A DNA stretch of 64,000 bases from Otis tarda (taxonomy: Eukaryota > Chordata > Aves > Otidiformes > Otididae). The notes beneath the pieces were generated by a model. The model was not told where the DNA came from and did no database searches. It saw only the letters and a list, made by a program, of their open reading frames with translations. The translations under genes were made by a program, and so were the position numbers. Positions within the stretch are counted from its first letter, which is position 1. Every line of letters starts with the position of its first letter. This document shows, piece by piece, positions 36,865-49,201 of the stretch. The DNA lies in NCBI GenBank assembly GCA_026413225.1, contig CM048552.1, forward strand, positions 46,825,001 to 46,889,000. Reading direction: 5' to 3'.

Positions 36865-39800
36865 GTAAGCGTCCCCCCGCGCCCCGCCGCCCGGGCGCCC
36901 CCCGCCGCCGCCGCCTCCCGGCGTCTCCCTGACCGGTGGGCGCTGAGCCGCCCCCGGAGCCTCGAGAGGGACCGAAAGAGAGGAGGTGAAGTCGCTGCAG
37001 GCTACGGCGGCCGTGCCCGGTGGGCGCCAAGGAGCTGGCCCCTGTCCCGGGCTCCGGCCGGCAGCGTTTTTAACTGCCGCTCCCGTAACTTTCTCCCTCG
37101 GTACGAACCCTTCCCTCCTCACAGCGTCCGTCCCATGGCGTTAGTATAGGCTAAGCCGCTGGAAACATCATCATCATCAGTGTAGAGCATCTGCTTGGTG
37201 ATGCTGCCTCGTTTGTGATTTATTGAACGCCATGTGTTTCCAAACTGTGATGGAAATCGTAATTTTAGCAACTCCTGTGAATAGCTGCTGTAATGCAGAT
37301 GGACGTGACCATGTGCACTTTAGTCACTTTTCAGTGGCAGAAACACAACTTCAGGATTCTGAGGGGGAAAAAAAAACCTGCTAGCAACTGATCTGAAATT
37401 ATGACAGAAAATGCTGAATCGGGCGCAGATCACACAATAGGAATAGTAAGTGCATTTCTACTCTAAGAGCAACTGCTTTAGAAACCTAGAAAAAGAGGAT
37501 CATATATTAAAATGCATTGCCTACTCCTTTGGAAAATTACACAGCTAAGTGTGTGTCGTTTGTGCCCTAAGTTTATGACCAAAAATAGGTATAGTGGCCA
37601 TTAAACAGGTGTGCACACGCAGACACGAAGCAGAATAGGCTTCAAAATCTAATCTTAACCAACTTGCAAATTACTTTAATTTTGAACTCCACAAAATTTA
37701 AAGAGTAAATTTACAAGTGGCTTCATTTTTCAGCTTCAGTATGTAGGAGAACTCAGAATTCCTAATTCTCACTTTAGATGCAAGTTCCCAATTTGAATTC
37801 CCCTGCAGAAGAAAAATACAACACACATAATACCTTCATTTTATCACAATTTAAACAAAATTATTCTGTATATTACAAAGAGCTGGTGATCTTAGTGACA
37901 AGGCTTAGTATTTATTATTTTCTCCCCATATAACTGAAGCTTTTTAAGCAAATACTTGACTAGTGTTTTCAGTGAGGCAGTTTCAAATTCAGCTGTTTGT
38001 AGAGCCTGAATGAAAGCCACTAAAGTAAAAAATTGCAGTGGAAATTAAAACAGGCTTATTAAAAAACTCAGAAACAAAATTGTATATGTAACTGACTTGA
38101 TGGCTCATTTGCCTGAAAACTTGAAATATATTTAGATGAGAAATGCCATGGAGAAGCTTGTGTGGAAGGGCTAAATCAGTTTTAACTAATATGAACAATT
38201 ATGTCATAAAGAAAATGATCATTCATTTTAATTTTCTTTTGAAAATATTTGCCCTCAGGGGAAAGTGTGCACCTGTAGAATGTAACTATTCCTTTAGAAT
38301 GTAAACGTATTAATATAAGCTATATTTCCTGTCAATAAGAAGTGAATCAAACTGTGTGAATTTCTCTCTGATTTGAACAATAATGTGTAACCAGACTTTT
38401 TATACATTGCTTTCTGGAAGTCTGCTCTTTTTATGCTTTTACTTCTCATCTGTCTCCTTCAGTGTTGTATTATCTGGATGTGCTCTCTTCTCCTCTGCCA
38501 AGCCTTGCTTTATTCTTCACTCAAGGAGTCTTGATCAGCCTCCAGACTTTTTCTCAAACAAAATTTTTCTTAATACCTATCTATCACCTCCATCAGCAGC
38601 TACCTTCCAGTCTCAATGGTTGGGAAGCTATATTCCATCCTCTATAGAATATAAAAGCCAGATGCTAACCAGACACAAGCCCTTTCATTGTCCTCAGCTG
38701 GTACGACTCAGGACACCAGAAATCGTGATGCTGCCAGACATATGCCGCTCACCCATTCACAGGAGCTGCTAGTAGAATTTCAGCTGAGGTGATCTTGTGC
38801 TTCCAGCAGAACTTTGGCTAATGGTATAGCGGTTAAGAGGTTAGGTAACACTGAAAACCAGTGGTGCTGAAAAGGCTGTAAGGCATTAGTTTGGAGAGTA
38901 GTTGCTAGTGACTTGCTGCAAGTCTACAAACCAGTGTTATTTAATATTTTCAATAACAACTTCAATGCAAAAGCTAAGAATGAATTAATGTATTGTGCTG
39001 GTAATGCAAAGGTGAACAGGAGCATTGCTACAGAGGAAGATCGGCATAACACACTGAAGAAGTTTTTGATGACTGGAATAATAGAAACGACAAGCAGTGC
39101 AACAGTACGAAATGCAATAGCTTAGGAAATAACAGAAGTTCCTATTAAAAGCTCCTTTGATAGAAACACCACTGCTGGAAATGCAGAGGAGATAAAAGGC
39201 TTGGTCATGTTATCTGACCTGATTTTTTTTAAAATGGGATACTGAAGTTTTTCAGCTGTGAAAGACAAACAAAATGAAAAAAATACCTAAGAGAGATACT
39301 TCCTGTAGCTAATGGTAAGCATTAAGGTAGTGAAATACTGAGCCTTCTGATCTGAACTGTGCTGTGCTGCTCTGTCTTGAGATCACATCAGGCACAGAGG
39401 AGGGCCAGTGAGATGAGTTGAGAAATACAAAGCTGTTACAAGAAAGATGAGAGTCTGACAGCTGTGCACATAGCCTTTCGGTGAAGTATTTGTGGAATTT
39501 CCAGGGGAATGGTTTATGTCCAAAGGTACAGTCACCTTGCATGTGTTTGATAATCACTATGTAAGCACACGCATGTAAGATCTGAGCTGGGAAGAGCTGT
39601 GATTGCTCTCAAAAATACCTGAGTTAGGTAAATATTAGAAATAGAAACATATAGTGAAGGAAGTTATATGCAAGCCATTAAGAAATTTGTGATTAGAAAT
39701 AAGTTAGGCTTGAAATTAGAAGAAGGTGAATAGCTATTGATAGTTTCGAAGAATTCCTCAAAGTAAAAACACAGTGGTGGTGGTTATGAGATCTTGTTAT

Positions 39801-42800
39801 TGAGATTGAACATGATTGGTTTTTAAGAGCATTGTAACGGTTGGCTTCCTGTGCTAGCAGAAATCTGTGATAGATAGTACATATTTGTATAACAGGTCCC
39901 GTACAGTCTCATGTTCTGTGAAAGGTAGTAACACAACATGGTGATGATCCCTGAAATGAAGGCATAGACAGAATCTATCCACAGATTCTGTGGTAGGGTG
40001 TTACGTGCCAATAGCATTGATCATTTTAATGAAAGTTAGATATGACTTACGTGAATATGGGATAGATTTTGTTTAGTTTGGTTTTAAATATAAGTAAATG
40101 TATTGTTTGGCTTTAAATTGATGGTATTCCAAGAAAGCTGAAAGCCATGTGGAACTCTGTTTTGCCAGAAGACTAAACTGATTTCTTTATATTTGTCATC
40201 TTTGAGCTGTGGTTGCTGCTACATTTTCAAGGCACCAGATCTTCCTTATAATTCTGTACAGCAGAAAGCAGAATAGTTTATAGCTGTTTTGTCTTTCTAC
40301 AGCAATTTTTACCCTATTCATCAAATTACAGGTCTTGCAAGTCTGCTGAGCTATCAAAGGACAATTAAATTGGAAAGAAAATCCTAAGACTTTGAGTCAG
40401 AATACTTTCTTTTGGTATATGCATTGTCAAGAGCTTGTATCTCAAACTCTAGTCAAGTTAAATTCCCTCCTATCAGTAAAAATATTCTTAATTGAATCCA
40501 AAGTAATCAAGACTAAATCTTACCAAGTAATCATAACTGCCATTCACCTAAATACTTAGCTATTACTTAAATAAATAGTTTGAAAATAAATATCCAAAAT
40601 CTTCTTCCAAAGTAAGCAGAAGTGACAAATAGTGATTATGCAAATCAAACTGCTGCAAAAATATTGCAGCAGTTATGTTAGTCTGACTTGTCTGCTGATT
40701 AGTGGGCCTGTCTGCCAGAGAGCTGAGGTTAATGGATCGTTTCATTGACTTCAATAAGCTTGATCATGCTTTAAAGATGTAGTGAGTATCCATTTTAGCA
40801 TAAGGTTGTTGTTGCCTGAAGACTGCTCACAGTTCCTCTAGGTCACTTTGCTGTGTTTTTATCTAAGTTGTTTGTTTGGTTGGTTTTGTTTGTTAGTTTT
40901 TCAGAATTCATTGCTGTATCTAAATTCTGTATGCTGAATTGAAATGTCTGTGATTTATGATGAAATAATAAAACATATGTTTCTGATTTATTTCCAGATT
41001 CAGAAGAGGAAATGAAAGCATTAGAAGCAGATTTATTGACTAATATGTACACATCAAAGGTAATTATTTTTCCTCTTTTAGCTGACGGGTGGGGAGCAAA
41101 TGAATTCTCATTACAAACCCAGAAGTCTTTGCACAAAGTAATAACCTATGGTCTAGACCAAAAAGTTCAGTGCTAAACATTACTTTGGTGCAAGATTTTC
41201 TCCAGTTCAAAGGAAATTCAAAGGTGTTGATGTGACACACTAAAAGTGCTCTTCACTTGTAACACTGGTACTTTCATTAAACTGTCAAAACTGTGTTATG
41301 CGCAGAGATGTAAATTTATATGGGGAAATGTATTTCCAATAGGTTTATGCCTGATGAAAACTAAATTAACCTTGAGTCGAATCCATAAGTGCTGTTTTTA
41401 TGCAGAACTTTTCTTATATGCATATAAAATTAAGAGAGTCGTAAAAGCAAAAACTGTTAATACATATGCTGATTTTGTTTCAGAAATTTAATCATGGTGT
41501 TAGTACTGGAACATGGGGACATAGATGTGAAAATATTATTCTAATAAATGGCATTTCCTTGACAAGTTGCCAAACTGTGAGCCAGTACATGTTATTTAAC
41601 ACAAATACACAAAAATTCGGTTCCAATCTCATATTGACAAGGTGAAGCAGCAAGTGCTGCACATATGTATTGAACAGGCTGATAGACACTTTCTCAACAC
41701 TGTTATTTTCCACAAATGATCTAAGAAATATATATGTCTAATATTTTTTCAGCAACATATTAAAGAACAAACCCTGTAACAAGTGCCATGGGCTTAAGGT
41801 TGAATGTTTTTATTCTTTGTTCTAATAAAGTTCAAATGTTGCATAAATTCAGTGGAAAATAAAATGACAGATGAAAATTTCCCCCAAAAAAGAATTTCAT
41901 AAGCCAATGACTAGTTGAATGTTAAGGAGAAAACCTGCCTGGAAGACTTCTGTATTTACTGTATTTGCTTATATATGAGCTTTTTCACAAGATCCTTTGA
42001 ATAGACTAGAATAAGAAATGAGGCCAGAAAATACATTGTTTTGATCTGGTCTGGCTATTCTTAGATTCCCATGTTCTTTACTGGCATGGTAGTTATCCTT
42101 AGATGCCAAATAAACCTGTTTGCCACTCACTCCTCTAAGGTACAGAGAGATTTAATAGGTATTCTGTTCTTGAGACAGATTTCAATGTAGGAGACTGACA
42201 AAAGTAGTTCTTTCTCTTTGTGGAAAAGCATAGTATGCCCTGGGAGGAAACCTTGCAACTCTTGGTATTTCTGCTACTGACTTTAGTGGAACTGTGATCC
42301 TACTTCCACTTCCATTTTTTTCCTCCCTCCCAGCACAGAGCACAATCTCAGGTAACTAAAAATGCACAAATAGAGTGCACCAGTTGATAATGTAATGATA
42401 TTTGCCGTAATACTCCTATATGTTTTTTGTATCATGCAGCTGCTATTCAGTTTCCTTACGGTGTATACCATAAATCAAGTCACACCTGAAGCTGACAGAA
42501 GCAGTAGATGCATGGTGGAGACATTGCTTTAATTCTATGTTATACTGCCTTAAATCACTATCTAAAATTAATTAGTTCAATATGTATTGTCTCTTGACAT
42601 AAAAGTAAGGCATAGAGGAACCACTAAAAAGTGCATAAATGCTTCTACAAGAGGCATACCACTACTCCATTCATTACTGAAATGACAAATTATTTTTATT
42701 TTTCTGTTGTCCTCTGCTAGCTTTTAAGCCTCATTACAACTAAAGTATGGTTCTGGTGTGAGAGACAAATTTGAGGATAGTGTGTGTAATAACTGTCTTG

Positions 42801-45800
42801 TATTGTGCCTGAGATCTGGTTCCAGTTGAGGCCAATTACTGTTAAATTGCATTAACCGTCGTTGACACTGACTTGGTAATAAGCAGCAAGGGAAATCCAG
42901 ACAATGTAAATAGCATTAAGATGATGTAAAAAAAAAAAAGAAAAAAAAAGGGAAAAAATTGTTTATCAAAGTTCAGATCTGAAAATGCAGCAAAGTGGAT
43001 TATCCCTTGCGGTTCTAGTATTTGACAGAAAAAAAATCTTCCTAAATAGGCACTTGTGAATTACAGCATCAAGACTGCAGCTAGAGTTTAAATGCACACC
43101 TTTTGCTACATTCAATAGTCTGTCCAATGTTATGGAAAGAGTTATGATATGCTTTTGACTTCACAGACTGCTGTCCAGTGTCTACTGGCCCTTTTCAAAC
43201 TGTTCTTTTAAGTCATCTATATGCTGAATCACTCTCCATTTTTAAAGAGTATGTCCATGCTTATTAAGACCTGTCTTCAACATTTAATACAGTTTATCTT
43301 CAACATTAAATACAGTTTATCATCCTTCCCTGCTGTTACATGTCAAAGAAGATACAGGGATCAAACAAGTCCCTAAAATGCTTTATCCGTCTTTCTTCTA
43401 AGATAAAATCCAAAGAGCCATTTGGAAGATCTGGTAAGACAACACAACCTGAAGTGTCACAAATATGTGGACAGTTACCTGTTGTCTCTCTTTTGTATCA
43501 AATAGATAGTTCTATTCCGAGCTTCCTAAATGCTTGCCTGAAACCACCTGTCCTGAACTCAAACAAGATTGGGATGATGTTAAAAAGGGGGGAAAAAGTG
43601 TTTCTTTGAAGAATATATCGTCACTATAATATACTCTACTTTTGGGATCCCCATTCACATTAATTTCTGAAGTCCTGGACCCTCTGAGCTTCTTATTGTT
43701 TTAGGATGCCTATTGCTTATGTGCCCAGACAGTTTAGCTTCCTTGTCTGAGGCAGATGAGGTTACAGCTGCCTAGGAGTTACTGACTTCCTGACTCAGTC
43801 ATCACACAAAAATTCATTACATTTACAGGCATTAGTATACACCGTGGAAGAACTTCTGCTGTAACAGAACTCAATACCATATCTGCTTAAAGACAGTATT
43901 TTTATTATTTCTGTGGTTACATTCTGAACAAAATTCAACTACTATTCCAAAAAGGAACTGTAGAGATCCTACATTACCTTGGGTTTTACTTGGTTATGAA
44001 TATTTTTCATTTACTTTACTTTCACTAGATAAAGTCAAGAATATAAAAAGCAGAGAATTGAGCTTTCTTTTCCTAAAAAAGAAAAAAAAAAGGCATTTGA
44101 GAGGTGTGCATTGTAACATAAGAAGTATGTTAAACAAACCATTAGGGGTATTATTCAACTGTAAATGAAAAGAAAACGATATATAAATTATAACTTGTGG
44201 TTCTCTTTAATCTTTCATAGGACAAGCCTTTTATCAAAGGAGGAAATATTCTCAAGCTCATTTCAGTTTCTTAGATGATTTAAAATTCAAGATATATGAG
44301 GTGTATCAAATCATGTACCTGAATCTCATTTCAGAAGCTTATTCAACAGTGGAAATGCGTACATTGTATTAATTTCAGCATTGGTAACTTTTAAATTCTA
44401 ATTCAGAATGCAGTCTCTTTTGTTTCTTGAGATCACTGCCTGATATTTTTCAAGTTAGTCTTAAAGATATTAGTTCTATCTTGGCAAATATGGGTTCCTT
44501 GATCCCTTGTTTAGATGTTTTCCAAAACATGTTTTGAGCAACTGTAGCTGGTATTGCTTAAACCTGTGTGGAAAATATATCACACATTGGAAATGCACCT
44601 GATCATTTTGGTTATGGCATCTTAACCTGTATTTTCACATATTCCTTTAGGATAACCACCTCAGAGATTTCCCATAACCTATAAAACACAGCTGTCTAAT
44701 TGCAATTCTTACTGTAGTAGTGAAGCAGAGTAGAAAAGTTACATGACTGCTCTGTTCAGTGACCCGACAGAGACTGAACTGGAGAGCTCCATGTTCAGTT
44801 AAAAAAAATACTTCACTCTTGACTGAAGTTCTTAATGCTTTATAGTCTGTGAACTGGCAGTAGTCTAAGTCAGAAACAGGGGTACTCAAGTAAAAATACT
44901 TTCAGGTGATATATGCTTGGTATTGTTAATGGGAATTAGACTCCCTTAACAAAGTACTCTTGCAGATAGCACTGCCAATTTTTTTTTTCCCCTGAGCTCA
45001 TAGGTAGAAGCTAAGACCAATTTCACCTAATGAAGTCTGCTATCTAAGTATTTTACTAATATATGGAGGAAGGTTCCTTTAAACATAGGCATGCATCAGG
45101 CTAACATAAAGTATTAACTTTAGATCAAAAAGATTCTCTTAAATATGCAAGAAGGTGTAACAAATTTCCCTATCCTTTCCTCTTCTCTTCTGTTCCCATC
45201 CACTGGAATATTTTTGGTTGGTTTTTTTTTAACTCAGAACTCTCACTTGCTTACATAGCACTGCCCATAGATTTTATTCTTTGTTGCCATTTAGCTATTG
45301 CGGTGCTAACTCACATTTGTTTTGCATACCCAGGAGAGAGAAGCACTCTGGAAAAGCCACCTCCTTTGTCATGGAAAGCTCTATATTTTTACATTTCACA
45401 AATATTTTAAAGCAAGACCAAGGAAGATTTTGAAATTACAGTGGACACTTGCTCTTTTTGCTAGTTTAACTTCTGTTAATTAAATTAGACATTCTGCAAA
45501 GAGGTTAATTTTTGTTTTGAACCTGTCGCATCTTTTCAAATAATTCTTCAGACTAATTAGGGCACCTTGATGGAACAACAGATGAGCTCAAAGTAAACAA
45601 TGCAGAGCCAATTCAAGCTTCTGAATAAGATTTTTGATTTGTTTTTGTCTTAGCCTCAAAACAAAACACTGTATTTTTTTTTTCCTAAGCCTTGTCAGGA
45701 ATTTGAGAACACACAGTGGTTTTATTAAAGGGCTAAATTATTCTCATTTTGAAAGGCATGCATATATGACATGTATATTGGAGCAATGATTATGGCAAAA

Positions 45801-48800
45801 AGTGAAATTTTTGTAACCAATGCTAATAGTGATGCCAGCTTTTCTTGTTTCTTCCTGACTCCTCACTATTTTCTTGATTTTCCCCTCAAAAAATGGTAAA
45901 GTGTGGTGGATATGCATAAATCTTGCATAAAATGCCCCTTTGTTAGAAAAGTGCTTTAAAGAAACAGCAGATTATGTGATTACCTGATGTTCAGCTAAGT
46001 AAGCAGTGCATCCACAGTCTTAATTAGTGCTGCCAGTATGTAAAAGGCAATGTCTGTGTTGATGTAATAACTATATTTAACTTTGTCCAGGAAAGGAAGG
46101 AACTACATTTCAGTCCATAGGTAAAGCGTAATCCTGATGTGCACAGCAAGGAAGCCCTTGCCAGTAATAAATAGGAATTTACTATTTGGCTTTTGATTGG
46201 AGATTGCTGTTTCACCAGTTCTACTTTAAGGAAACAGATTTCTATACTCACCACTAAAAGGAATACAATTTTAAAGAAATAAGTAAAATGGGAGAACCAA
46301 GAAAGCAGCAAAGACATGAAAAGCAGTGGATGAGGTAGGAATTAGGTTTTTCACTTACCACACACTACTGCCACGACTGCTTGGAAAGAACAGTACCAGT
46401 AGAAAAGTAGAATTATTTTTCTCAACATTTTTAAAAAGGGTTTAAAAGTTAAAGAAGTCCTAAATAATGTAAGATACTGGAGGAAGAAAAATTTGAGACA
46501 AGTCATGATGAAATTTCTCTCTCTTTCTTTCTGTAACATCTCTGTTATGGACCACTTAAATACAGTAGTTTTTCAGTCCGGTTACCAAATCAGGAGTACA
46601 TTGTTTACACAGCTCAGATTCATCTTTACTCCATCTTCATCTAAGCCTATAGACCTTTGATTCACATCTCCCAGGCTCATGACTCTCCAGCATCCAAAAC
46701 TCCTGGGGCTTACAGATTCCATAACTTCAGATCCAGCCTCATCAAACAGCTTGCCCTGAAGCAGGGACTCTATTCTTTTTCTCGGGGAATTTTGAAATGA
46801 CTGGTATTTGTTCTGAACTGGGGAGGAGCGTCTAGTTAACCACAGGCATCCACCTCGGATTCCAGTACTGGGAATTTATCCAGTGGGTTTGACTCATTGT
46901 CCTGATTTACACCTGTGAATTTATATTATATTAATTTCCATCTGTGTTTTTGTTTGCACCTGTGCAGGATGACTTTGAAATGCTACCATTCTGGTTTGGT
47001 AGCAGTTTCGTTTTTCATCATGTATTTCTACCTGGGGGCTAAGGCTATGGGGAAGCAGACTCAGTGTGTTTAATAAATGAGTTGTCTTAATTTCAGCACT
47101 CTTAATTATTGTCTAAAAGTTGAGCAGATGAAAAGTACTTGAAACACACAAACTTACTCCTATCAAAATGTTTGAATGTCACACATTTTATTACTAAAAA
47201 AAACAAAACAAAAATTTCAATGCATTAAATAGTGGTTATTTGTCCTTTCAGATTAACAGAGCAAAACTTCCTTACTGGAAGATGACCCTGCTAAATGTCT
47301 GCAATCTTGTCAATGACATGAACAACCAAGTGGGGGAGACCGTTGAGGTAGATGAAGACGATCTCGTTTCAGGAAGACAGTTTCCTGCTTCTATTGATGG
47401 CTTCAGCTTGGAAGCAATGCTGACAGTATATCAACTCCAAAAAGTTTGCCACAGCAGAGCCTTTCAGCATTGGGAGGTAAATCAGACTGTCATAAATGCA
47501 TATTTCGATTGCTGTTCAACTCTCAGGCTCTGTTTGTAGTGCTGTTTTAAAATCCATATCCTTGTGATCCCCATCACACAGTGTGATCCCCATCACACTG
47601 AGCTTTCCTTCCCTTTTTTATGTTCTGTAATACTTCTGATTCACTTACTGTGAATTAATGTAGTTTCTGTCGAACTGAGTGTGTTTTTTATAATGACACA
47701 TGGAAAAAATGAGAACTGGTCTTAACTACGTACTCCACTCTGTAGCCATTCCAAGGAACCAAACAAACACATGAAAGTGAGCTCTATGTCAGAACACAAA
47801 ATTAATATCTACTTAACAAACTTGAAGTTGCTGCAGATTTGAGGCATAACTAAATGGAGGCAGAGTGCAACATCTTTGACAACCAGTTTTCTGAGGACTC
47901 TCTTCATCAGTACATTTATTGCTGAAAAGGACCTGCCACAGAACTGACTATATGAAATAGCCCATATGACTTAAGCACAGTTCCTTACTCTGCAGTTCCA
48001 TCACCTCTTGTGGTGGCTGGGAATCATCACGCTGAACAGGACTGCATGTGAAATTGAAAAAAAAAAAATTCCTCTCTCAGCTTAGGAACACACTTAGGTA
48101 GTGCAGAGGTTTATAAGACACAATAAAAGAAGAAGGGATAGAGCCAGAGGGGGAAGGATTGAAGAAGGCTTGAAATAAACTGTTTACGTAATGAAAAATG
48201 TTCTTGTGATCTTATTCATCCAGAATTGAGTCCAAAGTCTGTTGAAACCATGAAAGTCTTTCAATTCATTTAAATAGAATTTAGATGAGCACTCATTTAT
48301 TAAGTAATTAAGTGAGTAATGGAGTTTGATTGCTTAGGGAAATATTGAGGTGAGTATAAAAATGTTTTCAATTTAGTGCCTTTCAGCGAGACAGTAGGAC
48401 TGTACTTGACCATGGAAGAATGTGATGAGACAATGAATGAAATCTTAACAGATAAAGCAAGAATGAGTCTCAACAAAACACTAAAAATTCCAAGTAAAAC
48501 TCAAACCACAGTTACATAAGAAATTTTGATTGACAAAGTTTTGGCTTACTTGTGCTTTTTAAAATTTCTTAGTTGTTCATTACACATTTTGATTTTTTAG
48601 CTGTAGGAAGTTGCAGATAAAAATATTGCTCATAAGCTGAAACCAGCAAGCAGTGGGTGTTTTAGGAGCTGTTTAGCCTAAATGAGTGACTGCAGAGTGA
48701 CAATCATTAGGAAGTTTTCAGTCAATTTGAGTTTTAGTCCAAGGAGGACATACTAGCTTTTCTCTGTATTCAAAACCAATGATCTCATTTCTTTTAGAGG

Positions 48801-49201
48801 ATTTTAAATATCACCTCCATAGGATTCAACTCATCTTTAGCCTGATCTTAATTTTGTGTCTTGAGTTTTGGTTTTTTTTTGTTTTAATTCTTTTTTTTTT
48901 TAAAAAAAAAAAAAAGCAACCTTGCAGCTATTATGGTAAAGGTTTTTCTTGGTGGCAGATGTTACAATGAAGTTTTATAAAATATTCTAGGAATTTATAA
49001 TCTTCATTACTAAAAAAAAGCTGATAACATTGTGTCTCTTCTTGCATCCTACAGTTACTTCAGCAAGATGCTTTTGATTTAGAGAACTCAAGCCAAGACA
49101 AGGAAATAATGAAAAGAAAAAATCCCTATATTCTGAAACGACAGCTACATGTGAACAAAGCTAGAAGACCATACATACTCAAGAGAAGTTCATATTACTG
49201 A
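36804..49201 (+). CDS. NTS: neurotensin/neuromedin N precursor (four coding exons)
   Basis: Joining 36,804-36,864, 40,998-41,059, 47,252-47,476 and 49,055-49,201 gives a 164-residue secreted precursor; the human one has 170. All junctions obey GT-AG. Residues 1-20 are a signal peptide, with cleavage expected before Asp21 as in human SLCS|DSEEE. The middle keeps family blocks such as WKMTLLNVC and GFSLEAML...CHSRAFQHWE. Near the C-terminus three Lys-Arg pairs (136-137, 144-145, 159-160) frame KNPYIL (138-143), the LANT-6 form of neuromedin N, and QLHVNKARRPYIL (146-158), neurotensin with an N-terminal Gln able to cyclise. Both match the peptides known from chicken. Prohormone convertases and carboxypeptidase release them in neurons and gut endocrine cells; they act on neurotensin receptors. 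The tail SSYY is shorter than human DSYYY. The start at 36,804 is the only in-frame ATG downstream of the predicted transcription start. Confidence 0.98.
36865..40997 (+). other. NTS: NTS intron 1
   Basis: A phase-1 intron of 4,133 bp with GT-AG ends. Its first 270 bp continue the CpG-rich block; the rest is AT-rich. It contains a candidate relic of a CR1-like reverse transcriptase near 38,890-39,060. A plus-strand open frame of about 129 codons at 38,383-38,772 shows no domain or family resemblance and is left out. Confidence 0.93.
38890..39060 (+). mobile_element. ancient CR1-like LINE reverse-transcriptase relic (candidate)
   Basis: In the plus frame through 38,913 the translation reads KPVLFNIFNNNFNAK..., then CAGNAKV and ATEEDRHNTLKKFL. 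This lines up in order and spacing with CR1-type reverse transcriptase text: GPVLFNIFINDLD, FADDTKL, and a TPEG...RDLDRLEKW-like helix. The catalytic FADD motif is not kept. The DNA looks too old to show a CR1 tail, and edges are approximate. It could be a chance resemblance outside the PVLFNIF core. Confidence 0.4.
40998..41059 (+). CDS. NTS: NTS coding exon 2
   Basis: A 62-nt exon that completes Asp21 and encodes SEEEMKALEADLLTNMYTSK to residue 41. Human has SEEEMKALEADFLTNMHTSK, so only two residues differ. Acceptor TTATTTCCAG|A and donor AAG|GTAATT are both good. It is the acidic N-terminus of the mature precursor. Confidence 0.97.
42928..42958. repeat. A-rich tract in NTS intron 2
   Basis: Three A runs of 6-12 bases separated by G or GGG. 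Confidence 0.8.
43274..43319. repeat. two-copy 23-bp tandem duplication
   Basis: Units 43,274-43,296 and 43,297-43,319 both begin TCTTCAACATT and end ATACAGTTTA; they differ at one position. They lie in NTS intron 2. Confidence 0.9.
47252..47476 (+). CDS. NTS: NTS coding exon 3
   Basis: A 225-nt, 75-codon exon encoding residues 42-116, phase 0 at both ends. It contains the family blocks WKMTLLNVC and GFSLEAMLTVYQLQKVCHSR followed by AFQHWE. Cys58 and Cys107 are also present in human. The acidic stretch EVDEDDLVSGRQFP aligns with human EVHEEELVARRKLP. The mid-precursor dibasic site of human is therefore replaced by a single Arg here. Acceptor TGTCCTTTCAG|A and donor GAG|GTAAAT are consensus. 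Confidence 0.98.
47563..47600. repeat. tandem pair of small hairpin repeats
   Basis: TGTGATCCCCATCACA occurs twice, 19 bp apart. Each copy has complementary 6-7-base arms around a CCCC loop. The pair begins 87 bp after the exon 3 donor. Confidence 0.85.
48891..48914. repeat. T-run/A-run palindromic block
   Basis: About eleven T followed directly by about fourteen A in NTS intron 3, about 140 bp before exon 4. Confidence 0.85.

Larger units (their letters stand above)
35620..37130 (+). promoter_or_regulatory. NTS: GC/CpG-rich promoter region of NTS
   Basis: A GC-rich patch at about 35,635-35,830 and a longer CpG-rich block at about 36,030-37,130 surround the NTS TATA box, leader and first coding exon. 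Homopolymers break the block: A15 at 35,849-35,863, T9 and C-runs at 36,001-36,020, and the T/A/G block at 36,299-36,334. Long open frames on both strands here are high-GC artefacts. CpG content was judged by eye. Confidence 0.65.
41060..47251 (+). other. NTS: NTS intron 2
   Basis: A phase-0 intron of 6,192 bp, AT-rich, with no convincing transposon body. It holds a 23-bp two-copy tandem duplication at 43,274-43,319, an A-rich tract at 42,928-42,958 and an AP-1 consensus TGACTCA at 43,791-43,797. The rest is unremarkable by eye. Confidence 0.93.
47477..49054 (+). other. NTS: NTS intron 3
   Basis: A phase-0 intron of 1,578 bp. It holds a tandem pair of small inverted repeats at 47,563-47,600 and a T11/A14 palindromic block at 48,891-48,914. 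No other element is recognised. Confidence 0.93.

Noticed and set aside
36866-36932. Read-through of NTS exon 1 (GKRPPAPRRPG...)
   Set aside because: It begins exactly at a consensus donor (CAG|GTAAGC) and the family-specific DSEEE sequence resumes in exon 2 at 40,998.
36111-37122. Open frames of 66-219 codons on both strands around the NTS promoter
   Set aside because: Same GC-driven effect. Several are translations of the G-run and homopolymer tracts, and the real gene occupies this place with supported splice sites.
38383-38772. 129-codon plus-strand open frame in NTS intron 1
   Set aside because: Hydrophobic and Ser-rich composition with no known domain, no promoter or splice signals, and AT-rich context; length is compatible with chance in a 64-kb window.
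43791-43797. AP-1 consensus TGACTCA in NTS intron 2
   Set aside because: A single 7-bp match is expected by chance several times in a window of this size; nothing nearby strengthens it.
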